Assembly: GCA_028285215.1 (NCBI GenBank) | Contig: JANQPZ010000301.1 | Coordinates: forward strand, 1-32,332 | From: Rhodovibrionaceae bacterium | GTDB lineage: Bacteria; Pseudomonadota; Alphaproteobacteria; Kiloniellales; DSM-21159 | Direction of reading: 5' to 3' | Length of the DNA stretch: 32,332 bases | Part shown: in pieces, positions 25,028-32,332 of the stretch | Layout of the letters: each line of letters begins with the position of its first letter | Numbering within the stretch: the first letter of the stretch is position 1 | The notes under the pieces: model-generated | What the model saw: the letters and a program-made list of their open reading frames with translations, nothing else | Databases searched by the model: none | What the model was told of the DNA's origin: nothing | Translations under genes and position numbers: made by a program

Positions 25028-26320
25028 TTAGGGCGTCGCCTGCCCCGACAGCAGGGCCTGCGGCTCCAGAGACACGCCGCGCAGCACGATGCCAGACCCG
25101 CCGAGCGGCGGTGCCGTTCGACCATCCACCGTCACCGCCAACCCGCCGGCGTTGCCGGTTTCCAACGTCAGCCCCTGCTGGTTGGGTACTCGGTAGGCGT
25201 CGCCCGCCCGCAGCACGCGCGTGATCAGGAGATTGTCGTCAGCACTGCGGACCTGAACCCAGGAATCCGACGTGGCCGTCAGGGTAACGCGGGATTCGAC
25301 ATTGCCGACCCCATACACCCGACCTGCGCCCTCGTCGTCCGACTCGCTCGGCAAATCCGGCGCCGCCGGAATGTCGGAGTCCGGCGTCTCCGTTGCCACG
25401 GCGGCAATTTCGGCCTCCGGTTCCGCCACAGCATTGGCCTCAACCGCGCCTGCGATCTCTGTGGCCTCGGCGACCGTCGGCTCGACCGCTTCGCCGGCAA
25501 CGGTGGCCTGAGGCGCGGAGGGGTCGGCGGAACGCCCCGGGACCCCCGGTGCCGGCTCGGCCTGAACATCGTCAGCCGGCTCAGCAACAGCATCCCGAGC
25601 CGCTTCAGGCTGCGGCGGCAAAGCGGCCATCTCGGCTGCCGGTACCTGCTCGTTCGCGCGGTCCAAGTCGCGGGGCGTCTGCGAAAGTTGTCGCGCGGAG
25701 TTGCCGAGAGGCGGTGGCGGTGTAACCGGGGGCTGGGCCGCATCGTCGTCGAGCCGCGGCACATCCGCGATCTCTGCAGTTGCGGTCTCCCCAGCGGGGG
25801 CCGGATTCCCGTCCGAGTTGCCGCGCGGTGCGTCGGGCACGTCGGCAACGGTGTGTCCGGCAGTCTGACGCAGGAGATCGTCGAGCAAATTGTTCTGATT
25901 GGCGTAGTACCATCCGCCATAGGTCAGGGCGATCAGCAGGACCGAGATGACGACCAGCGCGCCCCCAGGTAGCTTGCCCTCTGGCTTAGGTGCCGGAAAG
26001 TGGAGGCTCTGCTTACGATCCAGTCCCGCGATCTCGGACCTGAAACGCTCGACGAGAAACTCGGAATCGAGATCGAGATACTCGGCATAAGAGCGCACGA
26101 ACCCGACGGCGTAGGTTGTTCCAGGCAATTCGGCGTAGCGCCCCTCCTCGATCGCCTGAAGATAGACGCGTCTGATTCGCAGATTGGCGGCGACATCGGC
26201 CACTTCCTGATCGCGTTGCCTGCGAGCCCGCGCCAGCATCGCACCGACACTGTCCCGCTCCGCTTGCCGGTTCTGCTCGTGATCCTCGCGGAGCTCCGCC
26301 TCAAGCGCACGTTCGGCCAT
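25028..26320 (-). CDS. rodZ: RodZ-like protein: cytoplasmic HTH, one membrane helix, DUF4115
   Basis: From the chosen ATG the protein has 430 aa. A RodZ-type helix-turn-helix (about 24-95: VGAMLARARRQRDQEVADVAANLRIRRVYLQAIEEG..LPGTTYAVGFVRSYAEYLDLD) is cytoplasmic and in relatives contacts MreB. A single transmembrane helix lies at about 118-140. A periplasmic Pro/Ala/Glu-rich linker of about 200 residues is followed by a DUF4115 beta domain (about 345-420). Family role: cell-shape determination by linking MreB to the elongasome. Starts: GAGGG sits at proper distance from the ATG at 26320; an ATG at 26326 and GTG at 26362 are alternatives. The linker is low-complexity and likely to vary between strains. 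Confidence 0.85.
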   Translation of the reverse strand: MAERALEAELREDHEQNRQAERDSVGAMLARARRQRDQEVADVAANLRIRRVYLQAIEEGRYAELPGTTYAVGFVRSYAEYLDLDSEFLVERFRSEIAGLDRKQSLHFPAPKPEGKLPGGALVVISVLLIALTYGGWYYANQNNLLDDLLRQTAGHTVADVPDAPRGNSDGNPAPAGETATAEIADVPRLDDDAAQPPVTPPPPLGNSARQLSQTPRDLDRANEQVPAAEMAALPPQPEAARDAVAEPADDVQAEPAPGVPGRSADPSAPQATVAGEAVEPTVAEATEIAGAVEANAVAEPEAEIAAVATETPDSDIPAAPDLPSESDDEGAGRVYGVGNVESRVTLTATSDSWVQVRSADDNLLITRVLRAGDAYRVPNQQGLTLETGNAGGLAVTVDGRTAPPLGGSGIVLRGVSLEPQALLSGQATP

Positions 26321-26626
26321 AATCATTTCCCTCGCGGCGGTGTCCCCGACAGTCCCGGACACCCAGCCAGTACGACACAGGCGTTGCCGGCCGCCCGTCC
26401 CTTTATGCGCGATAAAGACCGCGCAAAGCTCTTACCTGTGATGGAGGCGCCGAAACGACTCCGTTGGCTTGAACCTGCGACAGTGTCGTGTGCAAAGAGT
26501 TAGCAAATTCTAGGTTGAGGCCGCAAATCATACAGATTTGCGGGATTTTTTTGCCAATCAAGGTCTTTTTGGGCGGCGACCGCCTGGCGAAGAGCCCTTC
26601 AAAGGGCGCTCAACCGCAGTTTCGCA
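26321..26626. other. 306-nt gap between ptsP and rodZ
   Basis: Both neighbours are on the - strand. The gap holds a + strand intrinsic terminator at 26521-26552 (listed separately). It also has a short inverted repeat GCCCTT-CA-AAGGGC (about 26594-26607) just after the ptsP stop, without a T-run, and a 20-codon + strand frame (26441-26503) lacking a ribosome site. The rodZ promoter must lie here if rodZ is not read through from ptsP, but no convincing -35/-10 pair was found on either strand. Confidence 0.4.
26521..26552 (+). terminator. Strong intrinsic terminator on the + strand, no + strand gene upstream
   Basis: CCGCAAATC (26521-26529), a 5-nt loop ATACA, and the perfect complement GATTTGCGG (26535-26543) are followed by GA and seven T (26546-26552). 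On the - strand the T-run becomes an A-run upstream of the stem, so it cannot terminate ptsP in the usual way. It therefore implies a + strand transcript ending here, antisense to the rodZ leader or a separate small RNA. Confidence 0.65.
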
Positions 26627-28903
26627 TCAGATCGAAACGCCGCGATCACGTGCATAGGCACGCAGCAGGCCGCGTACGCTGGCATGCGGAAGGCCGGCGA
26701 GATGGTGCAGATAGGCCTGCAGCGGCCCCAACTCGAGCGACCGCAACATCAACTTGACCGGGCCGATGCCCGGCGGAGGCATGGAGAGGATCCGAAAACC
26801 CGCCCCGATCAGCGCCATAGCCTCCAGGGGATGGCCCGCCGCCTCGCCGCAAAGCGACAAGCGCACGCCCGCATCGTCGGCCTGACGCGTGAGACTGAGC
26901 AGGAACGATAGGGCCGGCGGCGAAAGAATGTCGTAGCGCCGCGCTAGCCGCGGATTGCCGCGATCGGAGGCGAAGAGGAACTGCAAAAGATCGTTGGAGC
27001 CGACGGAAACGAAATCGACAAGGTCGAACAAGGTCGGAAGCTGCCACGCCAGCGCCGGCACCTCCAACATGACCCCCGTCTCGCCACGGGCCGGCACCTC
27101 GCCGCCCTTGGCGCTCTGCCGCTGAACCTCCCGCTCCAGGAGATGCTTGGCGCGTACGAACTCGCTCACCTCGGCAATCATCGGAAACATCACCCGCAGG
27201 TCGCGTCCGGCGGCCGCGCACACCAGTGCACGCAGCTGTTGCCGCAGCATCGCCGGCCGGTCGAGTCCGATGCGGATGGCCCGCCAACCCATCGAGGGAT
27301 TGTCGTCTTCCGTCCCGCCCCAGTACGGCAGCACCTTGTCGCCACCGACATCGAGAGTCCGGAAGGTCACGGGCTTGCCCTCGGCCTGATCGAGTACACG
27401 CGCGTAAAGCTCGACCTGGGCCGCAACGTCGGGGAAGGAATCCCGCACCATGAAAGGAACCTCGGTGCGGTAGAGGCCTACACCGTCGGCACCGCTGGCG
27501 TGAAGCTGGGGCAGATCGACCAACAAGCCCGCGTTGACCTGCAGACTGACCGCAACGCCATCGCGCGTAACGGCCGGAAGATCGCGGGTCGCGGCAAAGA
27601 GCTGACGCCGTTCCTCCCCGACACGAATCGCTTCCACGAAGGAATCCCGGATTCCGGAGCGCGGGCGCAACAGCACCTGGCCGCTGACCCCGTCGACCAC
27701 CACGACGTCGTCCTGTCGGGCCCGGGTCAAGACGTCGCGGCAGCGCCCCACCATGGGAATGCCCAGGGCGCGCGCGACGATCGCGACGTGGGCGGTCGGC
27801 GAGCCCTCCTCCAGCACAACGGCTTTCAGCTTGGCGGCATCGTAGTCCAGCAGATCCGCGGGACCGAGACTGCGGGCAAGCAGCACGGTGTCGTCGGGCA
27901 ACCCCCGATCCTCCGCCGACCCGGCACTGCCAAGAAGGTGATGGAGCAACCGATTGCCCAGATCCTCGAAATCGGCGTAGCGCTCGCGCAGATAAGGATC
28001 CTTGACCCGGTTCATCCGGGTGCGCAGGTCGTTCTGTACCCGCTGCACCGCCGCCGCCGCCGACAGGCCGCCTTGGACCTGCTCGCGAATCCGCTCCACC
28101 CAGCCGCGGTCCTCGGCGAACATCCGATAGGTTTCCAGCACCTCCTGATGCTCGCCGCCGTCGGCCAGCTCGTCGCGCGCCAGCAGATCGTCGAGTTGGC
28201 CGTACATTGCCTTGAGGGCAGCATCCAACCGCTTGAGTTCCACTGCAGGATCCTCGGCCACCACCTGGCGGATCACGATCCCGCGGTCGTGCAGCACGAC
28301 TCTGCCGATCGCCAAACCCTCATTCAGCACGACCCCACCGAAGCGCGCCGGCAGCGCCTCCGAGGTGTTGAGGGAGCCGCTGCCCATCGTAACGGCCAGA
28401 TCACCCGAGCTCAGCAGCTCGGCGAGCACCATCGCGACCGTCTCCAGCGTCTCGATCTCTTCCTCGCCGTAGTGGCGCGAGGCCCGGTTCTGCACCGCCA
28501 GCACGCCTAGAACACGGCCGTCGCGCAGCACCGGGACACCGAGCATGGAGTGGTAGATTTCCTCGCCGGTTTCCGGCCGATAGGCGAAGTTCGGATGATC
28601 CTGGGCGTCCGGTAGGCTCAACGGACGGGCATGGGCGGCAATATCCCCGACGATACCTTCGCCGAGCCGCAAGCGGGTCCGGTGGACGGCCTCTGGACTG
28701 AGGCCTTTGGTCGCAAAAAGCTCGAGCACCTCGCCGGCGCGCAGCAGGTAGAAGGAGCAGACCTCCGCCACCATGTCGTCGGCGATCAAAGCGACCGTGC
28801 GGTTGAGCCGGTCCTGAACCGAGCCGCCGCCCTTCATGAGGTCGCGTAGCTGCCGCAAGAGGCGTCGCGAACCAATCCATCCGAGGGTCTGCGGCGGCGT
28901 CAT
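26627..28903 (-). CDS. ptsP: PEP-protein phosphotransferase PtsP (EI-Ntr, GAF-containing)
   Basis: This first enzyme of the nitrogen-related PTS takes phosphate from phosphoenolpyruvate and passes it to NPr. The 758-aa protein has an N-terminal GAF domain (about 15-165), the HPr-interaction and phosphohistidine domains with active His372 in GSPTAHVAIVAR, and a C-terminal PEP-binding TIM barrel (about 430-740) containing the LSLCGEAAG Cys motif near the end. It lacks HPr and EIIA domains and is of standard EI-Ntr length. The ATG at 28903 is used; a TTG at 28909, closer to the AAGGAG ribosome site, is possible. In relatives the GAF domain senses glutamine/2-oxoglutarate balance. It follows lysC on the same strand. 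Confidence 0.95.
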   Translation of the reverse strand: MTPPQTLGWIGSRRLLRQLRDLMKGGGSVQDRLNRTVALIADDMVAEVCSFYLLRAGEVLELFATKGLSPEAVHRTRLRLGEGIVGDIAAHARPLSLPDAQDHPNFAYRPETGEEIYHSMLGVPVLRDGRVLGVLAVQNRASRHYGEEEIETLETVAMVLAELLSSGDLAVTMGSGSLNTSEALPARFGGVVLNEGLAIGRVVLHDRGIVIRQVVAEDPAVELKRLDAALKAMYGQLDDLLARDELADGGEHQEVLETYRMFAEDRGWVERIREQVQGGLSAAAAVQRVQNDLRTRMNRVKDPYLRERYADFEDLGNRLLHHLLGSAGSAEDRGLPDDTVLLARSLGPADLLDYDAAKLKAVVLEEGSPTAHVAIVARALGIPMVGRCRDVLTRARQDDVVVVDGVSGQVLLRPRSGIRDSFVEAIRVGEERRQLFAATRDLPAVTRDGVAVSLQVNAGLLVDLPQLHASGADGVGLYRTEVPFMVRDSFPDVAAQVELYARVLDQAEGKPVTFRTLDVGGDKVLPYWGGTEDDNPSMGWRAIRIGLDRPAMLRQQLRALVCAAAGRDLRVMFPMIAEVSEFVRAKHLLEREVQRQSAKGGEVPARGETGVMLEVPALAWQLPTLFDLVDFVSVGSNDLLQFLFASDRGNPRLARRYDILSPPALSFLLSLTRQADDAGVRLSLCGEAAGHPLEAMALIGAGFRILSMPPPGIGPVKLMLRSLELGPLQAYLHHLAGLPHASVRGLLRAYARDRGVSI

Positions 28904-29034
28904 TCCCAAAATCGCTCCTTCGCGAGCCGGTCCGCAGGGACTGTCGAAGCGACTGCTCCTGCTGATGCTCAGACGGTAGGAGACCTAGCTCATCTTACCT
29001 GCACCCGAGCAAGGTCGGCCGACCGCACCTCCGC

Positions 29035-30258
29035 CTACACGGCGTCCAAACCGTAGGCCGTATGCAGGCTGCGCAGCGCCAGCTCGGTATAGGCTTCGGA
29101 GATCAAAACGCTGACCTTGATCTCGGAGGTCGAGATCACCTGAATGTTGATGCCCTTGTCGGCGAGGGTCTTGAACATCTTCTGCGCAACGCCGGCATGG
29201 CTGCGCATGCCGACGCCGATCACCGAGACCTTGACCACGTCGGAGTCCTGCAGCAACTCGCCGAAGGCCAGCTCCGCCTGACGCCCGCTCAACAGCTCGA
29301 CGGCGCGCGCCAGATCGTGCTTGGTGACGGTGAAGGTCATATCCGTGCGCTCGCCGTCGCCGGACACGGACTGCACGATCATATCGACGTTGATCGCCGC
29401 CTCTGCGAGCGGCCCGAAAATCGAGGCTGCGAAACCGGGCCGGTCAGGAACCCCCATCAGGGTGATCTTCGCCTCGTCGCGGCTGTAGGTAACGCCGCTT
29501 ACCACTGCCTGTTCCAAGATTTCGTCCTCGTCTACCACCAGCGTTCCGGGTGCATCCGAAAAGGAAGAGCGGACCTGCACACGGACGCGATGCTTCATGG
29601 CCATCTCGACCGAGCGGGTCTGCAGCACCTTGGCCCCCAGCGAGGCCATCTCCAGCATCTCTTCGTAGGTAACCTTTTCGAGCTTTCGCGCCTTCGCCAC
29701 GATCCGCGGATCGCTGGTGTAGACGCCGTCGACGTCGGTATAGATGTCGCAGCGCTCCGCGCCCAATGCGGCGGCCAGAGCAACACCGGACGTGTCCGTC
29801 CCACCGCGACCGAGCGTGGTGATACGGTTGCGCTCCGGCTCCAGCCCCTGGAAGCCTGCGATCACGGCTACCTGTCCCTCTGCGAGGCGACGCTCCAGCT
29901 CATCCGTCTCGATCCGCTGAATACGTGCCGACCCATGTGCCGCGTCGGTGACCACCGGGATCTGCCAACCCTGCCAGGAACGGGCGGCGACTCCGTCGGC
30001 CTGCAAAACAAGCGCCAGCAGGCCGGCCGTCACGTTCTCGCCCGAGGAGACGACCGCGTCGTACTCCCGCAGGTCGGCCAAGGCCGCAGCATCCTTAACC
30101 CAGCCGACCAGCTTGTTGGTTTCACCGGCCATGGCGGACACGGTGACGACAACCTGATGGCCTGCCTCCACCTCGCGCCGCACGCGCCGGGCGACGTTGC
30201 GAATATGTTCCAGGTCGGCGACCGAAGTGCCGCCGAATTTCATAACGATGCGGGCCAT
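29035..30258 (-). CDS. lysC: Aspartate kinase
   Basis: This enzyme phosphorylates L-aspartate, the first step to Lys, Thr, Met and diaminopimelate. The 407-aa monofunctional class II-type protein begins MARIVMKFGGTSVAD (the KFGGTS substrate/ATP motif). It continues with VSAMAGETNKL, SSGENVTAGLLAL and TTLGRGGTDTSGVALAAAL, and ends with two ACT regulatory domains (about 265-335 and 345-405) that mediate feedback inhibition by lysine and/or threonine. The ATG at 30258 is where homology starts; the open frame extends 372 nt further upstream without family similarity. The gene is divergent from ubiG across a 226-nt gap and is followed by ptsP, a common alphaproteobacterial order. Confidence 0.96.
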   Translation of the reverse strand: MARIVMKFGGTSVADLEHIRNVARRVRREVEAGHQVVVTVSAMAGETNKLVGWVKDAAALADLREYDAVVSSGENVTAGLLALVLQADGVAARSWQGWQIPVVTDAAHGSARIQRIETDELERRLAEGQVAVIAGFQGLEPERNRITTLGRGGTDTSGVALAAALGAERCDIYTDVDGVYTSDPRIVAKARKLEKVTYEEMLEMASLGAKVLQTRSVEMAMKHRVRVQVRSSFSDAPGTLVVDEDEILEQAVVSGVTYSRDEAKITLMGVPDRPGFAASIFGPLAEAAINVDMIVQSVSGDGERTDMTFTVTKHDLARAVELLSGRQAELAFGELLQDSDVVKVSVIGVGMRSHAGVAQKMFKTLADKGINIQVISTSEIKVSVLISEAYTELALRSLHTAYGLDAV

Positions 30259-30484
30259 CGTGAAGTCCGACCAACGGTTTTGGAAACGCCCCGCCGCCCA
30301 AGCGGCCCGTTTGGCGAACCAGGACAGGCGGCAGGTTGCCGCGAGGAGGCGCGCTATCCATACTTGGGAAGCTGTGGAAAAAGCAAGCAAACCCCTTGGC
30401 CACCGCCTCGATGATACAAGGTTTTCGTGTAGCGAAGAACGTTTTTCCACCTTCCCTGAAACAGCTCTCCGGCGAGGTCCACCA

Positions 30485-31303
30485 ATGGCAAGCAGCACTG
30501 CAGAGGCACAAGAGGCAAAGCCGGAGACCGCCGAAAGCTCGGTGATTACCGGCGAACTGGAAAAGTTCGGCCGCTTGGCGGCAACCTGGTGGGATCCGGA
30601 TGGCGAGATGAGACCGCTGCACCGTCTCAATCCGACACGCCTCGCCTATCTGCGCGATGCCGCCTGCCACCGGTTCGGCCGCGACCCGCGCGCCGACAGA
30701 CCCTTGTCAGGGCTGACGGCGGTCGACATCGGCTGCGGCGGCGGCCTGATCAGCGAACCGTTGGCGCGCCTTGGAGCAGAGGTGCTGGGCATCGATGCCA
30801 CAGCGGAGTCGCTGGAAGTCGCTCGCCGGCACGCGGCGGAGGCCGGTTTGATGGAAACGGGCAAGGCATCGGCAGGGCCTCGATTGTCCTATCGGCAAGC
30901 GACGGCCGAGCAGCTCCTGACAGAAGGTGCCTCGTTCGACCTGGTGGTCACCCTGGAGGTGGTCGAGCACGTGGCCGATCCGGCAGCCTTTCTGGGCACC
31001 TGCGGCCGGTTGGTCGGCGATGGCGGTCTGCTGGTGCTCTCGACCTTGAACCGAACGCTAAAGGCTCTTGCCCTGGCGAAGATCGGCGCCGAGTACGTTC
31101 TGCGCTGGTTGCCGGCCGGGACGCACGACTGGCGGAAGTTCGTGCGGCCCCACGAAGCCGCCGCGGCCTTGAGGGCAGCAGGCCTCACCGTTGGTGACGC
31201 CAGCGGTCTCGTCTACAATCCGCTGACCGACGGCTGGCGCCTCGCCAAACGCGATCTCGACGTCAACTACATGATGACCGGATTGCGGAGCCAAGACGCT
31301 TAG
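30485..31303 (+). CDS. ubiG: Ubiquinone biosynthesis O-methyltransferase UbiG
   Basis: UbiG uses S-adenosylmethionine for both O-methylations in ubiquinone synthesis at the cytoplasmic membrane. The 272-aa protein shows the family N-terminal FGRLAATWWDPDGEMRPLHRLNPTRLAYL, SAM motif I VDIGCGGGLISEPLARLGAEVLGID (about 79-103), VTLEVVEHVADPAAFL, and LSTLNRTLKALALAKIGAEYVLRWLP.GTHDW, all diagnostic for UbiG. The ATG at 30485 is chosen, with GAGG just upstream, because the longer open frame from 30197 overlaps lysC and lacks homology. About 20 extra N-terminal residues precede the core. It is divergent from lysC, a conserved alphaproteobacterial arrangement. Confidence 0.96.
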   Translation: MASSTAEAQEAKPETAESSVITGELEKFGRLAATWWDPDGEMRPLHRLNPTRLAYLRDAACHRFGRDPRADRPLSGLTAVDIGCGGGLISEPLARLGAEVLGIDATAESLEVARRHAAEAGLMETGKASAGPRLSYRQATAEQLLTEGASFDLVVTLEVVEHVADPAAFLGTCGRLVGDGGLLVLSTLNRTLKALALAKIGAEYVLRWLPAGTHDWRKFVRPHEAAAALRAAGLTVGDASGLVYNPLTDGWRLAKRDLDVNYMMTGLRSQDA

Positions 31304-31387
31304 CCTCCGGAGTTTTTAACCAGATTCACCGTAAGATTGCTTGCCCGCACGAGCTAGACTCCATAGCTTCCGATGCTCGGATAAGAC

Positions 31388-32134
31388 GTGAAGGCAGGTT
31401 GTTTACCCGTGGATACACTCGCGCCCGACGCTATCGGCCACGAAAAGCTGCGCTGGCTCTACAGACATTGGCGGGCCAAGGGACGAGAGCGTGCAGCGGA
31501 CGAAGCGCGCAACGACAAAGGATCCGAGCCGGATTGGCTTCTGCCACGCCGCGACCAGATCGATCCCTTAGAACTCGACCCTGGACTCCTGCCTCATATT
31601 CTGCTCGCCGAACTGGTCAACGATGACCTTCCCTCGGCGGAGACAGGAGAAGCGACAGCCAGGTACGACGCGCGCGGACGCCAGCGCTGGCGTTTCCGCC
31701 TTGTGGGTACGACCGTCGCCAAAGCCGCCGGCTTCGACCCGACCTGGCATTTTTTGGACGAGGCTCTGCCCGGAGCCTACGGCGACTACGTACTCGACCT
31801 CTACGATAGATTGCGCCGCTTTCGTATGCCCGTGTACTCCGAAAGCGCTTATCTGGCACCGAACAAGAGCGAGGTCATCGAACAAGCCACTCTGCGGCTG
31901 ATGCTGCCCTTGACAGGGCCCGCGGAGACGGCGCAGCGACATGATTCGGTGAAGCCCGAGACCGAGAAACTTGGTCCGCAGGCCGATGCAGCGGCCGCTC
32001 AGGATCTACTCGCCCCGGTTCACTTCGTACTGTCGGGGCAGGTCTTCATCAATCATACGACGGAGGAGAAGCGGGGCGTGCTGGTCGAGGGCCCCGTCGA
32101 CCAGGGTCTACGCGCTTTCATCGACGGCGACTGA
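31388..32134 (+). CDS. PAS_5-like domain protein of unknown function
   Basis: This 248-aa soluble protein resembles the alphaproteobacterial PAS_5 family: an N-terminal helix with LRWLYRHWRAKGRE, then LPRRDQIDPLELDPGLLPHILLAELV, the beta-strand motif WRFRLVGTTVAKAAGFDPTWHFLDEALP, and VLDLYDRLRRFRMPVYSESAYL. No catalytic or output domain is attached, so it is either a small sensor or a partner protein. Residues about 180-210 (Glu/Asp/Gln-rich) interrupt the last strands and look like an inserted loop. Two GTG starts are possible (31388 and 31409); neither has a strong ribosome site, and the second gives a cleaner family start. It follows ubiG by 84 nt. The ligand is unknown. Confidence 0.65.
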   Translation: MKAGCLPVDTLAPDAIGHEKLRWLYRHWRAKGRERAADEARNDKGSEPDWLLPRRDQIDPLELDPGLLPHILLAELVNDDLPSAETGEATARYDARGRQRWRFRLVGTTVAKAAGFDPTWHFLDEALPGAYGDYVLDLYDRLRRFRMPVYSESAYLAPNKSEVIEQATLRLMLPLTGPAETAQRHDSVKPETEKLGPQADAAAAQDLLAPVHFVLSGQVFINHTTEEKRGVLVEGPVDQGLRAFIDGD

Positions 32135-32195
32135 TCGCGCAGCCTCTCCCGCCTGTCCGGCAACCCGCCACGACGCTGCCTCCACGGCAGATCCC

Positions 32196-32270
32196 AGTCT
32201 AGAGCAGGATCGCCTCAGGTGGACTCGCCCTGGCGATCCCACCTGAGGCGTGAATCCTACTCTCATCATA
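32196..32270. repeat. Palindromic extragenic repeat, unit 1
   Basis: A left arm at 32201-32222 is complementary to a right arm at 32239-32263, except for one transition and a 3-nt insertion (TGA, around 32251). The 16-nt loop contains its own perfect stem TCGCC/GGCGA (32225-32229 and 32232-32236). The 9-bp sequence AGTCTAGAG starts the unit (32196-32204) and recurs at 32271-32279 as the start of unit 2, so units appear as tandem modules of about 75 bp. No coding potential is seen. It could form a long hairpin in DNA or RNA. Confidence 0.6.
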
Positions 32271-32332
32271 AGTCTAGAGGGCGATTCACGTCTCAGGCGA
32301 AAGCGAAGCGCTTCCGCCTGAGACGATCGCGC
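32271..32332. repeat. Palindromic extragenic repeat, unit 2 (cut by window end)
   Basis: This unit begins with the same AGTCTAGAG as unit 1. It has a left arm at 32281-32299 and a right arm at 32315-32330, perfectly complementary apart from a 3-nt insertion (TCA) in the left arm. The centre contains the palindrome GAAGCGCTTC (32305-32314). Arms of units 1 and 2 are related: both carry GAT, with or without TCA, then CG(C/T)CTCAGG. They are therefore diverged copies of one repeat family, with the 3-nt insertion on opposite arms. The element continues or ends beyond the window. Confidence 0.55.

Noticed and set aside
26441-26503. 20-codon + strand frame just before the orphan terminator, resembling a leader peptide with attenuator
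   Set aside because: It has no ribosome site, no run of regulatory codons, and no + strand gene downstream to attenuate.
29013-29024. GGTCGGCCGACC palindrome after lysC as a terminator
   Set aside because: The stem is only 4 bp with a realistic loop and is not followed by a T-run on the - strand.
31301-31320. CTCCGGAG followed by TTTTT after ubiG as a terminator
   Set aside because: The palindrome leaves a stem of only about 3 bp once a loop is allowed, too weak for an intrinsic terminator.

Overview
The window is a GC-rich chromosomal segment of an alphaproteobacterium. The likely placement is among the Rhodospirillales-like lineages (Kiloniella/Rhodovibrio-type families). This is inferred from gene content and order (pgeF..prs-rplY-pth-ychF; divergent ubiG/lysC followed by ptsP, rodZ, ispG, prfA, prmC and a DUF4167 gene), from TRAP transport, and from high-GC codon use; no rRNA is present to confirm it. 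Nearly all the DNA is coding. No tRNA, rRNA, CRISPR array, insertion sequence or phage gene was recognised. Layout, left to right. (1) 1-6450, + strand: the 3' part of pgeF, an M24-fold protein that has lost its metal ligands, a lipoprotein, then prs, rplY, pth and ychF. (2) 6568-10592, + strand: a signalling block with a PAS / degenerate-GGDEF / EAL protein (probable c-di-GMP phosphodiesterase), a six-helix membrane class III adenylate cyclase, and a small CC0125/CC1285-type lipoprotein. (3) 10750-19005: a catabolic island. A FCD-type GntR regulator on the - strand is divergent from a + strand operon of nine genes: TRAP transporter dctQ, dctM and dctP, a D-2-hydroxyacid dehydrogenase, a KDPG-type aldolase, a RraA-family protein, a KdgK-type PfkB kinase, an SDR oxidoreductase and a cupin. 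A perfect 14-bp palindrome overlaps the predicted -10 box of the operon and is the obvious operator candidate. (4) 19064-30258, - strand, read right to left: lysC, ptsP, rodZ, ispG, hemA, prfA, prmC and a DUF4167 gene. hemA-prfA-prmC are joined by 4-base GTGA overlaps. (5) 30485-32134, + strand: ubiG and a PAS_5-like protein. (6) 32196-32332: a cluster of nested palindromic repeats running off the window end. How the genes work together: region 3 most plausibly imports an organic or sugar acid by TRAP, modifies it (SDR, cupin, hydroxyacid dehydrogenase), phosphorylates a 2-keto-3-deoxy sugar acid (KdgK) and cleaves it to pyruvate plus an aldehyde (Eda). It contains no recognisable sugar-acid dehydratase, so the imported compound may already be dehydrated or unsaturated; this is a hypothesis. 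The most unexpected non-coding signals are a strong + strand intrinsic terminator between two - strand genes (26521-26552), which suggests an unannotated small RNA, and the terminal repeat cluster.
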